A stretch of DNA of 64,000 nucleotides from Paenarthrobacter aurescens (GTDB taxonomy: Bacteria > Actinomycetota > Actinomycetes > Actinomycetales > Micrococcaceae), in the NCBI RefSeq assembly GCF_025421775.1, contig NZ_JAOEFX010000002.1, forward strand, positions 248,001 to 312,000, in the 5' to 3' direction. The notes under the pieces are model-generated. The model was not told where the DNA came from and did not search any database. It saw only the letters and a list, made by a program, of their open reading frames with translations. Made by a program: the position numbers and the translations under genes. Of the stretch, positions 41,581 through 50,205 are shown piece after piece; position 1 is the stretch's first letter, and each line of letters starts with the position of its first letter.

Positions 41581-42108
41581 ATGGATACAGGACAACTGGT
41601 ACTGATCATCGTGCTGGCCGTCGTCGTCATCGCCGCTGTGATTGTCGCGGTCGTCATCGGACGCCGGAAGAAGGCTGAGATCAACCGTCACCGGGCCGAG
41701 GAACTCAGGGAGAAGGCGGCCGAAGAAGCCATCGGGGCGCATCAAGCGAAGGCCGAGTCAGCACAGGCAGAAGCGGCCGCGCTCCAAGCGGAAGTCGAGG
41801 CGAACCGGCTCCGCAAAGATGCGGAACGCCACGCGGAGAAGGCTTCAGAAGCCCACGGGCGCGTCGAGGAAAACCTCCGTCGTGCGGACAAGCTGGACCC
41901 CAATACCAGTACAGACCGCTCTCCTGACGCTGACCGCACTCGTGACGCTGACCGCGCGACTGACGCTGACCGCGCGACTGACGCTGACCGCACTCATGAC
42001 GCTGGCCGCTCCAGGGCCGACGACGGCGCACGCCTGACGCGTGACCGCGGCGGACGTGATGGTTCGCCTCGTGGGGGCTCAACGCGTGACGGCGACGGGA
42101 ATTCATAG
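41581..42108 (+). CDS. Membrane-anchored coiled-coil protein with acidic-basic repeats
   Basis: A 175-residue protein with an N-terminal transmembrane helix (LVLIIVLAVVVIAAVIVAVV), an Ala/Glu/Arg-rich coiled coil (about residues 30-105) and a repeat tail of DADRTR-like hexapeptides (about 116-143). A disordered Gly/Arg/Asp end follows. GGGAGG precedes the ATG. The tail comes from an 18-bp DNA repeat. Function unknown; the domain layout suggests a membrane-tethered scaffold. Confidence 0.75.
   Translation: MDTGQLVLIIVLAVVVIAAVIVAVVIGRRKKAEINRHRAEELREKAAEEAIGAHQAKAESAQAEAAALQAEVEANRLRKDAERHAEKASEAHGRVEENLRRADKLDPNTSTDRSPDADRTRDADRATDADRATDADRTHDAGRSRADDGARLTRDRGGRDGSPRGGSTRDGDGNS
41926..42009 (+). 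repeat. Tandem 18-bp coding repeat (4.7 copies)
   Basis: Four full units begin at 41926, 41944, 41962 and 41980, with a partial fifth from 41998. Each starts GACGCTGACCGC and encodes DADRxx. The repeat is in frame with the coiled-coil protein, so copy-number change would preserve the frame. Confidence 0.85.
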
Positions 42109-42134
42109 TGTCAGTGGAGGATCGGAGGCAGGAA

Positions 42135-42758
42135 GTGAGCATCGTGGTGAGGCGAACAGGTCAGGCGGTGCGCTCGGCTGAGCCTAAGGCCAGCCGGCAT
42201 GCAGTGGACGTCGTGCTGGGGCATTTGGGGGAGATCGGGCCAGCTGTCGCTGCCCTGCGCCGGGAATCCTCCAGGCTTGCCGAATGGGGCGAAGAGCTGG
42301 CGCGAGTCCGGCGTCGCGGAGGCAGTGTCTTCGCGGCCGGCAGCGACGGATCAGCGCATGAAGCGCAAAGGTTCGCGTCCGAGCTGGCCGCCCACGACCC
42401 CGGCGATGGCAGCACATTCAAGGCAATTTCGATCTCCAAGAGCGCCGGTACGGAGGCTGACGGAAAGGGCAGCATCAGCGCCCAAATCTCGGACCAGGTA
42501 CGCAACGGCGACATCGTGGTCCTGCTCGCTGCGAAGGGCATCACCGATGATCTCCGCGACGCGGCCGCCGCGGCGAAATCCAAGGGTGCGCGGGTGTGGG
42601 CCCTCACGGGTAAGGACTCCAAAGACTTGGCACAGTCGGTGAATGAGGCCATTTGCATCGATACGGATCCTCCGCACGCCGAGGAGGCGCACCTTGTGGC
42701 GGTGCTGGCCTTGTGTGAGTGCTTCGACGACGCAATGAGGCACATCGGGCAGAAGTAG
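42135..42758 (+). CDS. SIS-domain protein (GmhA-like)
   Basis: A 207-residue sugar isomerase domain protein with GGSVFAAGSDGSAHEAQRFA, DIVVLLAAKGITDDLRDAA and AHLVAVLALCECFDDAM. It resembles phosphoheptose isomerase-type SIS proteins, which bind phosphosugars. GTG 42135 with GGAGG 6 nt upstream is preferred over GTG 42108, which overlaps the previous stop. A strict GmhA function is not certain. Confidence 0.8.
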   Translation: MSIVVRRTGQAVRSAEPKASRHAVDVVLGHLGEIGPAVAALRRESSRLAEWGEELARVRRRGGSVFAAGSDGSAHEAQRFASELAAHDPGDGSTFKAISISKSAGTEADGKGSISAQISDQVRNGDIVVLLAAKGITDDLRDAAAAAKSKGARVWALTGKDSKDLAQSVNEAICIDTDPPHAEEAHLVAVLALCECFDDAMRHIGQK

Positions 42759-42863
42759 TACGCGGCCGGCCGCATCGGATGTGATCTGCGCCTCCATCGG
42801 AATAGTTGCAGACGCCTTGCAGTTGCCCAGAGTGAACCTGATTCATTCTGAAAGGATCCGCGC

Positions 42864-43934
42864 ATGCTGTTTTCCCCCCTGGCCCTCGGCGAGCTTGAAC
42901 TGTCCAACCGACTGGTGATGGCGCCCCTGACGCGCCTTCGCGCAGGCGACCAAGGCATCCCTGGTTCATTGATCGCAGAGCATTACCGCCAGCGGGCCTC
43001 CCTCGGCTTGATCGTCAGCGAGGGAACCTACCCCACCCCCGCGGGCCAGTCCTACCCGGGCCAGCCGGGGCTCGTGACTGAAGAGCAGATCGCCGGCTGG
43101 AAGCAGGTCACTGACGCCGTGCACGCCGAGGGCGGCCGCATGTTTGCCCAGATCATGCACGGTGGGCGCGTTTCACACGCCGACATCACCGGCGGAGTCG
43201 AGATTGTTGGCCCGAGCGCCGTCGCCATCGAAGGCGAGGTCCGCACGCCTCACGGCAAGCAGGCCTACCCGGTGCCGCGCGAACTCCGCACCGACGAACT
43301 GCCGGGTGTCATCCAGGAAATCGTCACCGCGTCCAAGAACGCCATCGAGGCTGGATTCGACGGCGTTGAACTCCACTCCGCCAACGGTTACCTGCTGCAC
43401 GAATTCCTTGCACCGAACTCGAACGTTCGCACGGACAGCTACGGCGGCTCCCCGGAAAACCGGGCCCGCTTCGTGATCGAGACCGTCAACGCAGTGGTCG
43501 AGGCCCTCGGTGCCAACCGCGTAGGCATCCGCATTTCTCCGGAGCACAATGTGCAGGGAATCGCGGAAACCGATGCCGCTGACGTCCGGGCGACCTACGA
43601 GGTGCTGGTGGATACCATTGCCCCGCTCAACCTGGCGTACTTGAGCGTCCTCCACCACGAGCCCAAGAGCTCCCTGGTTCAGGACCTGCGTGAGCGTTTC
43701 AACGGAACCTTCCTGGTGAACACCGGCTTCAGCGAGATCACCACCCGCGATGAAGCGTTCGCCATTATCGAAGACGGCTTGGCTGACGCCGTGGTGGTCG
43801 GTCGTCCTGCCATCGCCAACCCGGACCTTGCCCGCCGCTGGCGCGAAAGCCTGCCGCTCAACGAACCGAACGCAGCCACGTTCTACGCCGACGGCGCCGA
43901 GGGTTACACGGACTACCCCTTCTACGCGAACTAA
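42864..43934 (+). CDS. Old Yellow Enzyme family alkene reductase
   Basis: A 356-residue FMN TIM-barrel enzyme with MAPLTRLRAGDQGIP, QIMHGGRVSH, FDGVELHSANGYLLHEFLAP and SYGGSPENRARF, the OYE core motifs. It reduces activated C=C bonds with NAD(P)H and often serves xenobiotic reduction. AAGGA precedes ATG 42864. A perfect hairpin follows 42 bp downstream. Confidence 0.93.
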   Translation: MLFSPLALGELELSNRLVMAPLTRLRAGDQGIPGSLIAEHYRQRASLGLIVSEGTYPTPAGQSYPGQPGLVTEEQIAGWKQVTDAVHAEGGRMFAQIMHGGRVSHADITGGVEIVGPSAVAIEGEVRTPHGKQAYPVPRELRTDELPGVIQEIVTASKNAIEAGFDGVELHSANGYLLHEFLAPNSNVRTDSYGGSPENRARFVIETVNAVVEALGANRVGIRISPEHNVQGIAETDAADVRATYEVLVDTIAPLNLAYLSVLHHEPKSSLVQDLRERFNGTFLVNTGFSEITTRDEAFAIIEDGLADAVVVGRPAIANPDLARRWRESLPLNEPNAATFYADGAEGYTDYPFYAN

Positions 43935-43976
43935 GGGCCTGGCGCACTAAAGAGCGCAAAGCACCCCGGCAAGACC

Positions 43977-44012
43977 ACGACGTCGGCACTCACCAGAGTG
44001 CCGACGTCGTGC
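43977..44012. terminator. Perfect 16-bp stem-loop terminator
   Basis: CACGACGTCGGCACTC (43977-43992) pairs perfectly with GAGTGCCGACGTCGTG (43997-44012) around a 4-nt loop, between the OYE gene and the GntR regulator. It has no T-tract, like most terminators in this GC-rich DNA. Its right arm runs into a 21-bp direct repeat (44007-44048). Confidence 0.8.
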
Positions 44013-44097
44013 TGTCTCCAGGTGAGGTGGTGCTGTCTCCATGTGAGTGGGTAAGGGCGGAATGTGACAACGCGCTTACCCGGCCGCACGCCCACGT

Positions 44098-44107
44098 TCC
44101 TATAGGA
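44098..44107. promoter_or_regulatory. Palindromic operator upstream of the GntR gene
   Basis: TCCTATAGGA is a perfect 10-bp palindrome ending 8 bp before the GntR start codon. The same 10 bases recur at 44990-44999 upstream of the sugar operon, and a decayed copy (ACATATAGGA) is at 44932-44941. The pattern fits autoregulation by the GntR protein. Confidence 0.68.
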
Positions 44108-44115
44108 TTTGTGCC

Positions 44116-44814
44116 ATGCCTGATCCTTCCCCGTCCGCGGCCCGTGCTGGCTTCCCCGTCAGTCGCCAAGTGCTGGCCGACCACGTCTACGAAGCACTGC
44201 TTGAGTGGCTCATGGACGGTCGATTGGAGCCGGGCGCGGCCGTGAGCATCGACGGGATGGCCCGGGAGCTGGACGTTTCGCCGACTCCGGTGCGGGAAGC
44301 ACTTGCTCGCCTGGAGCACACCGGCATGGTCCGGCGCGTCGCGTTGAAGGGGTATCGGGTGGCCCCCGTCTTCACCCGGGAAGACTTCGCCGAGCTCATG
44401 GAAGCGCGTTTGTCCATTGAGCCGGTCAACGCGCGGCTGGCTTGTTCCCGGATGACCGACGAAGGCCTGGGCGCGTTGAAGCAAGCCGTGGAAGACCTCA
44501 AGACCGCACCCCGCGGCGGCACCTTTGCCGAATACCGCAGCTACCTCGAAGCCGACGAACGGTTCCATCAACTCATCGCCGCGCAGGCGAATAACCAGTT
44601 CCTGCTCGCCGCCTATAACACCCTGGGCGGCCAGATCCAGCGCTTCCGCTTGTTCGGGGGAGTGGGCATCACCGACGCTGAGCAGGCTATCGCCGAGCAT
44701 CAGGCAGTCCTCGACGCCATGATCAAGGGCGACCCGGAGAAAGCCGCGGCAATGATGGTGGACCATGTCGAAAAGGTCCGGGGCCGTGCAATGGCGGACG
44801 CTCCGGCGGACTAG
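44116..44814 (+). CDS. GntR-family regulator (FadR/FCD subfamily)
   Basis: A 232-residue regulator with an N-terminal winged helix (VYEALLEWLMDGRLEPGAA, ELDVSPTPVREALARLE) and a C-terminal all-helical FCD ligand domain (EARLSIEPVNARLAC, DERFHQLIAAQANNQFLL). FCD proteins usually sense carboxylates or sugar acids. It precedes the eight-gene operon below. Identical palindromes before its own start and before the operon mark it as the likely regulator. Confidence 0.93.
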   Translation: MPDPSPSAARAGFPVSRQVLADHVYEALLEWLMDGRLEPGAAVSIDGMARELDVSPTPVREALARLEHTGMVRRVALKGYRVAPVFTREDFAELMEARLSIEPVNARLACSRMTDEGLGALKQAVEDLKTAPRGGTFAEYRSYLEADERFHQLIAAQANNQFLLAAYNTLGGQIQRFRLFGGVGITDAEQAIAEHQAVLDAMIKGDPEKAAAMMVDHVEKVRGRAMADAPAD

Positions 44815-44818
44815 CCCG

Positions 44819-44862
44819 CGACTGAACAGCGAATGAACAGCGACTAATCAGCGACAGATCAA
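44819..44862 (+). repeat. Four tandem 11-bp repeats
   Basis: CGACTGAACAG, CGAATGAACAG, CGACTAATCAG and the diverged CGACAGATCAA follow one another directly after the GntR stop codon. The 11-bp period is close to one helical turn, so equivalent bases face the same side of the DNA. An imperfect GC-rich hairpin (44865-44889) follows. Confidence 0.75.
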
Positions 44863-44964
44863 GTGGCTCGCCGGCTACTCTGGCGGGCCTTCTGTGTACG
44901 CTCAGTGACCCCCTTCACAGACATATGTAAGACATATAGGATCTAGGAAGTTTCGCGAAAAGGG

Positions 44965-44999
44965 TTGACAGCTTTGCTTGGTTCGTAAATCCTATAGGA
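44965..44999 (+). promoter_or_regulatory. Predicted promoter and GntR operator of the tetrose operon
   Basis: A consensus -35 box TTGACA (44965-44970) is followed by the palindrome TCCTATAGGA (44990-44999) where the -10 and start site should be. A clear -10 could not be fixed. The operon's first ribosome site AAGGAG and ATG 45028 follow. Operator placement implies repression by the GntR protein. Confidence 0.6.
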
Positions 45000-45027
45000 A
45001 ACAGGATTCCACGAAGGAGTGATCATC

Positions 45028-46029
45028 ATGGCCTACACCGCCGAGAATTGGCCCATCACCGCGGCCCTCCTGCAGTTCCCCGGCACCGACGCTGCGGGTC
45101 AGCAGGTCAACGACGCCGATGCTTCCGTTTGGGCTTCTGTCCTCCAGGAAGTGAAGGACGCAGGTTTTGCGAACGCGGACCTCACCGACAGCTGGGTTCG
45201 TCCCGGCGACCTCAGCAAGGATCGCCTCACCGAGTTCAAGCAGACCGCCGACGAGGTAGGCATTGGCGTGCCGGTCATCTCCGCAATTCGCCGTAGCGTG
45301 ATCCACCAGACTGACTGGGCGGACAACCTGGCCTACAGCCACCGCACCATCGACGCCGCAGCGGAGCTCGGCTGCGAAGTGGTGTCGTTCGGGCTCCACC
45401 AGGCCATCACCCCGGAGCAGCAGAAGCAACTGTGGTTCTGGACCGTTGAAGGCTACAAGGACCCGGTGGGGGATAAGGAAGCCTGGGGCAACGCCGTCTC
45501 CCGTATCCGCGAACTCGGCAAGCACGCAGCAGACGCCGGTGTCCTCCTGTCCTTGGAAATGTACGAGGATACGTACCTCGGTACCGCTGACTCTTCCGTC
45601 CAGCTGGTCCAGGACATCGGCTTGGACAACGTGGGCCTCAACCCGGACCTTGGCAACCTGATCCGTCTCCACCGGCCCATTGAGGACTGGCGCGAGATGG
45701 TGGCGAAGACCCTGCCGTACTCCAACTACTGGCACATGAAGAACTACATCCGCGACGAAGACGTTGCCCGTGACAGCTACATCACCATGCCGGCCCCGAT
45801 GGAAAGCGGACTCATCAACTACCGCGAGGCCTTCAAGCTGGCACTTTCCGTGGGCTTCCAGGGCATCCTCTGCACCGAGCACTACGGCGGCGACGGCTTG
45901 AGCGTCACGGCCAGCAACCAGGATTACCTCCGCAGGCACGTCCTCCCGAAGACCGACGGCTACGCGCTCGGCACGAGCCAGGTTGCCCAAGGACGCCAGG
46001 AACCGGCCACCCAGCTCGCAGGAGTCTAG
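45028..46029 (+). CDS. Xylose-isomerase-like TIM-barrel protein; possible OiaC-type decarboxylase
   Basis: A 333-residue sugar phosphate isomerase/epimerase-family protein. Metal-site segments are visible: VLLSLEMYEDTYLG, VGLNPDLGNLIRL, NYWHMKNYI and GILCTEHYGGDG. The fold also includes 3-oxo-isoapionate decarboxylase (OiaC), which releases L-erythrulose. The genes that follow encode exactly the L-erythrulose kinase and isomerase types, so an OiaC-like role is plausible but inferred; a plain isomerase is possible. AAGGAG precedes ATG 45028. It is the first gene of the operon. Confidence 0.82.
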   Translation: MAYTAENWPITAALLQFPGTDAAGQQVNDADASVWASVLQEVKDAGFANADLTDSWVRPGDLSKDRLTEFKQTADEVGIGVPVISAIRRSVIHQTDWADNLAYSHRTIDAAAELGCEVVSFGLHQAITPEQQKQLWFWTVEGYKDPVGDKEAWGNAVSRIRELGKHAADAGVLLSLEMYEDTYLGTADSSVQLVQDIGLDNVGLNPDLGNLIRLHRPIEDWREMVAKTLPYSNYWHMKNYIRDEDVARDSYITMPAPMESGLINYREAFKLALSVGFQGILCTEHYGGDGLSVTASNQDYLRRHVLPKTDGYALGTSQVAQGRQEPATQLAGV

Positions 46030-46033
46030 GAAA

Positions 46034-47800
46034 ATGACACAGATCTTCGACAACCCGGCAGACTTTGCCGATGAAGCGCTGGACGGTTTCGTGGCCGCGA
46101 ACCGCGGCTATGTGGCCCGAGTGGATGGCGGTGTGGTTCGCTCGACCGAAGTCCCGGCCGGCCAGGTGGCCCTGGTGGTTGGCGGCGGCTCGGGACACTA
46201 CCCGGCCTTCGCCGGGCTGGTGGGTCCTGGCCTCGCGACGGGCTCGGCCTGCGGGAACATGTTCGCCTCCCCGGCGGCTGGCCAGGTCTACCGGGTCGCC
46301 AAAGCGGCCAACGCCGGTGGCGGGGTCCTGCTCAGCTACGGCAACTACGCCGGCGACGTCCTCCACTTCGGCCAGGCACAGCTCCGGCTCAACGCCGAGG
46401 GCATCGAGACCCGCACAGTCACCGTCACTGACGACATCGCCAGCGCCCCCATCGATCAGCTCGGGAAGCGCCGCGGAATCGCGGGCGACCTCACCGTGTT
46501 CAAGATTGCCGGCGCCGCTGCCGAAGCGGGACTGGACCTTGACGCCGTCGAGCGCTTGGCCATCAAGACCAACTACCGGACGCGTTCGCTGGGTGTGGCC
46601 TTTGACGGGTGCACACTGCCTGGCGCCGCCGACCCGCTCTTCCACGTGCCTGCCGGACAGATGTCGCTTGGCCTGGGCATCCATGGCGAGCCCGGCATCT
46701 CCGAGCACCCCATGCCCACAGCGTCCGAGCTGGCCGAACTCCTGGTCTCCAGGCTCCTCGACGACAAGCCGGAGGACGCCGGAGACCGGGTGGTGGCCAT
46801 CGTCAACGGCCTGGGCACGGTGAAGTACGACGAACTCTTCCTGTTGTTCGGCAAGGTGGAGAAGCTGCTCACCGCTGCCGGACTCACCGTTGTTGAACCC
46901 GAGTGCGGTGAGCTGGTGACCAGCCTGGACATGTCCGGACTGTCCCTGACCCTGCTGTGGCTGGACGAGGAACTGGAACAGTACTGGGCTGCACCCGCCG
47001 ACACTCCGGCGTTCCGCAAGGGCAGCATGGCGCCCCGGGCACCTCGCGCTGAGGCAGCTATCGACGACGCCGAAACCGCCGACGTTGAACAGCCCACCCC
47101 TGCTGCCGCTGACCTCGGGCGTTTGGCCGTGGAAATTCTCGCCCAGGTGCGGGACGTGGTTGTGAAGCATGAAGAGGAACTCGGCAAGCTGGACGCGATC
47201 GCCGGCGACGGCGACCACGGAATCGGCATGCGCCGCGGTGTCGATGCTGCAGCCACGGCTGGGGAAGCTGTGAGCGGTGGATCGGTGGCGAGGGTCCTGG
47301 CCACTGCCGGTGAGGCCTGGAGTGAACGCGCCGGCGGAACCTCGGGAGCTCTCTGGGGCTCGGCAGTCATCGCCGCCGGGCAGTCACTTGGCAACCGCGA
47401 GGCGTACGCATCCGGGGACGCGGCAGCGGCGGTCACCGCCTTCGTCCGGGCCATCACCGAGCTCGGCAAAGCCGATCCCGGGGACAAGACCATGGTGGAC
47501 GCGCTGTTGCCGTTCCGTGACGCCTTCCTGGCAGAGCTCGACGGCGGCGCTCCCGTTGACCGGGCCCTGGCAGTAGCCGCTGCGGCCGCTGAGTCCGCTG
47601 CCGCAAGGACCGCGGACCTGCGTCCGCTCAAGGGCAGGGCACGCCCGTTGGCCGAGAAGAGCCTTGGCCATCCCGATCCCGGGGCGGTCTCCTTTGGCCT
47701 GATCACCGCAAGGATTTCGCACTTTATCGATTCACAACTGGCCACGGTTGCCGCAGCGGGAGAGCTGTCGGCAACGGCCGGAAACGGAGCCCAAGCATGA
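46034..47800 (+). CDS. DhaK-DhaL fusion kinase, L-erythrulose kinase-like
   Basis: A 588-residue fusion: a DhaK substrate domain (residues 1-330) with [19 protein letters not shown] (His55) and the covalent substrate His217 in [11 protein letters not shown] linker (about 340-360) follows, then a DhaL ATP domain with [16 protein letters not shown] and [10 protein letters not shown]. The fold phosphorylates dihydroxyacetone or erythrulose. HYPAF in place of the usual HEPAH and the neighbouring RpiB-like and TIM-like genes point to L-erythrulose (LerK-type). It starts 4 bp after the first gene. Confidence 0.88.
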   Translation: MTQIFDNPADFADEALDGFVAANRGYVARVDGGVVRSTEVPAGQVALVVGGGSGHYPAFAGLVGPGLATGSACGNMFASPAAGQVYRVAKAANAGGGVLLSYGNYAGDVLHFGQAQLRLNAEGIETRTVTVTDDIASAPIDQLGKRRGIAGDLTVFKIAGAAAEAGLDLDAVERLAIKTNYRTRSLGVAFDGCTLPGAADPLFHVPAGQMSLGLGIHGEPGISEHPMPTASELAELLVSRLLDDKPEDAGDRVVAIVNGLGTVKYDELFLLFGKVEKLLTAAGLTVVEPECGELVTSLDMSGLSLTLLWLDEELEQYWAAPADTPAFRKGSMAPRAPRAEAAIDDAETADVEQPTPAAADLGRLAVEILAQVRDVVVKHEEELGKLDAIAGDGDHGIGMRRGVDAAATAGEAVSGGSVARVLATAGEAWSERAGGTSGALWGSAVIAAGQSLGNREAYASGDAAAAVTAFVRAITELGKADPGDKTMVDALLPFRDAFLAELDGGAPVDRALAVAAAAAESAAARTADLRPLKGRARPLAEKSLGHPDPGAVSFGLITARISHFIDSQLATVAAAGELSATAGNGAQA

Positions 47801-48279
47801 GCAACACCCAAGGCTGGCGCATCGTCGTTGGCAATGACGAAGCCGGAGTCGAATACAAGCAGGCCCTACTCGCCCTGCTGGAATCGGACCCGCGTGTGGC
47901 TTCGGTGACCGATGTGGGCGTTGGTTTCAACGACTCCACCGCCTACCCGCACGTTGCCGTTGACGCCGCCCGCAAGGTGGCCGAGGGCGAAGCGGACAGG
48001 GCACTCCTGATCTGCGGCACGGGGCTCGGGGTGGCCATTGCAGCCAACAAAGTACCGGGAATCCGTGCGGTCACGGCCCACGACAGCTACTCAGTGGAGC
48101 GGTCCGTCCTCAGTAACAACGCCCAGGTCCTCACCCTCGGCCAGCGGGTGATTGGCTTGGAACTGGCCAAGAAGCTCGTAGGCGAGTGGCTCGACCACCG
48201 CTTCGACCAAAACTCCTCCTCCGCCGCCAAGGTGGACGCCATCTGCTCGTACGAGCCCGACTACACGAAGGCAGTCTGA
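47797..48279 (+). CDS. RpiB/LacAB-family isomerase, D-erythrulose-4-phosphate isomerase-like
   Basis: A 160-residue RpiB-type isomerase with the catalytic Cys in [19 protein letters not shown] and [20 protein letters not shown]. RpiB homologs in tetrose operons (DerI, EryI) convert D-erythrulose 4-phosphate to D-erythrose 4-phosphate, the inferred role here. Its ATG overlaps the kinase stop (ATGA). Confidence 0.9.
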   Translation: MSNTQGWRIVVGNDEAGVEYKQALLALLESDPRVASVTDVGVGFNDSTAYPHVAVDAARKVAEGEADRALLICGTGLGVAIAANKVPGIRAVTAHDSYSVERSVLSNNAQVLTLGQRVIGLELAKKLVGEWLDHRFDQNSSSAAKVDAICSYEPDYTKAV

Positions 48280-48281
48280 TC

Positions 48282-49271
48282 ATGACCACTCCTGAAGCAA
48301 CTGAAGCGACTGCAAGCAACGCAGCCCGGAAGATCGCCGTCGTAGGCTCCGGCTACATGGGTGGCGGCATCGCCCAGGTGCTGGCGCTCGGCGGGGCGCG
48401 TGTAGCGCTTGCCGATGTGTCCGCCGAAATCGCCCAGAAGAACTACGACCGCCTGTTGGTTGAGTCGGATCAGTTCATCGCCGATGGACTTTTTCCCGCA
48501 GGCTCCACCGAGATCCTCAAGCAGAACCTGTGGGCAGCCAAGGACATTGAGGAAGCTGTGGCGGACGCCGACTTCATCGAAGAAGCCGTCCCCGAGGTCC
48601 TGGAGATCAAGCACCAGACACTTGCCCGGATCAGCGCCGCCGCCCGCCCGGACGCGCTGATTGGTTCCAACACCTCCACCATCTCCATCGGTGCGCTCGC
48701 TGAGGCCGTCACCAACCCGGAGCGTTTCCTGGGAGTGCACTTCTCCAACCCGTCGCCGTTCATTCCGGGCGTCGAGGTCATTCCGCACGCCGGCACGGCG
48801 GCTGCTACTGTCGCTGCGTCCCGTGAGCTGGTCCATGCTGCCGGCAAGCAGACCGCCGTCGTCAAGGACGTCACGGGTTTCGTGCTGAACCGCCTGCAGT
48901 ACGCGCTGTTCCACGAAGCAGCGCAGCTGGTTGAGCAGGGCATCGCAACAGCGGACGACGTCGACACCCTGGTCCGTACGACCTTCGGCTTCCGCTTGCC
49001 GTTCTTTGGTCCGTTCGCCATCGCGGATATGGCCGGTTTGGATGTCTACAACTTCTGCTACAAGTCGCTGCAAACAGGATTCCCGGAACGCTTCGCGACG
49101 CCGAAGATCCTGTCGGACCTGGTGGAAGCAGGCAAGCTCGGTACCAAGACCGGCGCCGGCTTCCTCAACGTCCCGGCCGAACGCACTCCGGAACTCATCG
49201 CCTACCGCAACAAGGCCTACGTCGCCATGCAGAAGCTCATTGAAGAGCTCGGCCCGGCCCCCATCAACTAA
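48282..49271 (+). CDS. 3-Hydroxyacyl-CoA-dehydrogenase-fold NAD dehydrogenase
   Basis: A 329-residue two-domain protein with a Rossmann motif KIAVVGSGYMGGGIAQVLAL, FIEEAVPEVLEIK, IGSNTSTISI, the catalytic His in LGVHFSNPSPFIPGVEV and a C-terminal helical domain (TGFVLNRLQYALFHEAAQLV). Besides hydroxyacyl-CoA, this fold oxidises hydroxy acids such as L-gulonate and carnitine. In this operon it probably oxidises a sugar acid to a 3-oxo acid for decarboxylation. It is not the ApnO type named for D-apionate. Confidence 0.85.
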   Translation: MTTPEATEATASNAARKIAVVGSGYMGGGIAQVLALGGARVALADVSAEIAQKNYDRLLVESDQFIADGLFPAGSTEILKQNLWAAKDIEEAVADADFIEEAVPEVLEIKHQTLARISAAARPDALIGSNTSTISIGALAEAVTNPERFLGVHFSNPSPFIPGVEVIPHAGTAAATVAASRELVHAAGKQTAVVKDVTGFVLNRLQYALFHEAAQLVEQGIATADDVDTLVRTTFGFRLPFFGPFAIADMAGLDVYNFCYKSLQTGFPERFATPKILSDLVEAGKLGTKTGAGFLNVPAERTPELIAYRNKAYVAMQKLIEELGPAPIN

Positions 49272-49292
49272 CCCTTCCTTCAGGAGAAACAC

Positions 49293-50057
49293 ATGACATT
49301 CCCCGCTGAACGCACCGCAATCGTCACCGGCGCCGTTTCTGAACGTGGCATCGGTCGCGCAACCGTCAACTACCTGGCCGCCCAAGGCTGGAACATCGGC
49401 ATCATCGATCTGGACGACGCCGCCTGCAAGATCGCAGCCAAGGAAATCGCCGCAGAATATGGCGTGCAGGCCCACGGCGTTGGCGCCAACGTGGCCAGTG
49501 AAGCCGAAGTCCGCGCAGCCATTGACGAACTGGAAGCAGAACTGCCGCAGATCGTCGCCCTGGCCAATGTTGCCGGAGTCAGCTCGCCTGTTGGCTACCT
49601 GGAACTGGAACCCGCCGAGTGGGACCGGGTGCTGAACATCAACCTGAACGGTGTCCATTACGCCACCCGCCGCGTGGCCGAGTCCATGGTCAAGAACCGC
49701 ATCGGCCGCATCGTGAACATCTCCTCCGTCTCTGCCCAGCGCGGTGGCGGCACGTTCTCGAAGACCCCGTACTCCGTGGCCAAGGCCGGCGTCATCGGCC
49801 TGACCCGCGCAACCGCCCGTGAGCTGGGTGAGTACGACATCACCGTCAACGCCATCTCTCCCGGCCCTATCGACACCGACATCATGGGCGGCACCTTGAG
49901 CCAGGAACGCAAGGACGAGCTCACCAAGGACCTCGTGGTGAACCGTGTGGGCTCAACCCGCGACATCGCCGCCGCCATCGCCTTCCTCATCAGCGAGGAC
50001 TCCGGATACATCTCCGGCCAGACGCTGAATGTGGATGGCGGACTGTACATGCACTAG
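49293..50057 (+). CDS. Classical SDR dehydrogenase
   Basis: A 254-residue SDR with TAIVTGAVSERGIGRATVNY, the catalytic Ser (VNISSVSAQRGGG), YSVAKAG (YxxxK intact) and GQTLNVDGG. It oxidises or reduces a sugar, polyol or sugar acid. AGGAG precedes the ATG. With the hydroxyacyl-type dehydrogenase it gives the operon two oxidation steps. Confidence 0.9.
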   Translation: MTFPAERTAIVTGAVSERGIGRATVNYLAAQGWNIGIIDLDDAACKIAAKEIAAEYGVQAHGVGANVASEAEVRAAIDELEAELPQIVALANVAGVSSPVGYLELEPAEWDRVLNINLNGVHYATRRVAESMVKNRIGRIVNISSVSAQRGGGTFSKTPYSVAKAGVIGLTRATARELGEYDITVNAISPGPIDTDIMGGTLSQERKDELTKDLVVNRVGSTRDIAAAIAFLISEDSGYISGQTLNVDGGLYMH

Positions 50058-50067
50058 GCCGTTGGCA

Positions 50068-50160
50068 ATGAAGACCTGGACACGAGAACGCAAGATCTAC
50101 CTTGCCGTGGGCGTCCTTGCCTGCGCAGTGGGCATGGTGCTCATCTTCTTCCCGCGCTGA
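50068..50160 (+). CDS. 30-residue single-pass membrane protein
   Basis: A short frame from ATG 50068 to TGA 50160 lies between the SDR and MFS genes. It starts MKTWTRERK, continues through IYLAVGVLACAVGMVLIFF and ends PR. That is a positive N terminus and one transmembrane helix filling the rest. The ribosome site is weak. The same strand, position and clean hydrophobic helix support a real gene, possibly a helper of the adjacent transporter. Confidence 0.5.
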   Translation: MKTWTRERKIYLAVGVLACAVGMVLIFFPR

Positions 50161-50205
50161 TCGCGGCTGCATTAGTTGTTTCCTGTCACTCAAAGAGGAG
50201 TTTCA

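Noticed and set aside
43990..44766. 258-codon minus-strand frame across the GntR gene
   Set aside because: Shadow frame; the plus strand has a clear GntR regulator with ribosome-proximal operator.
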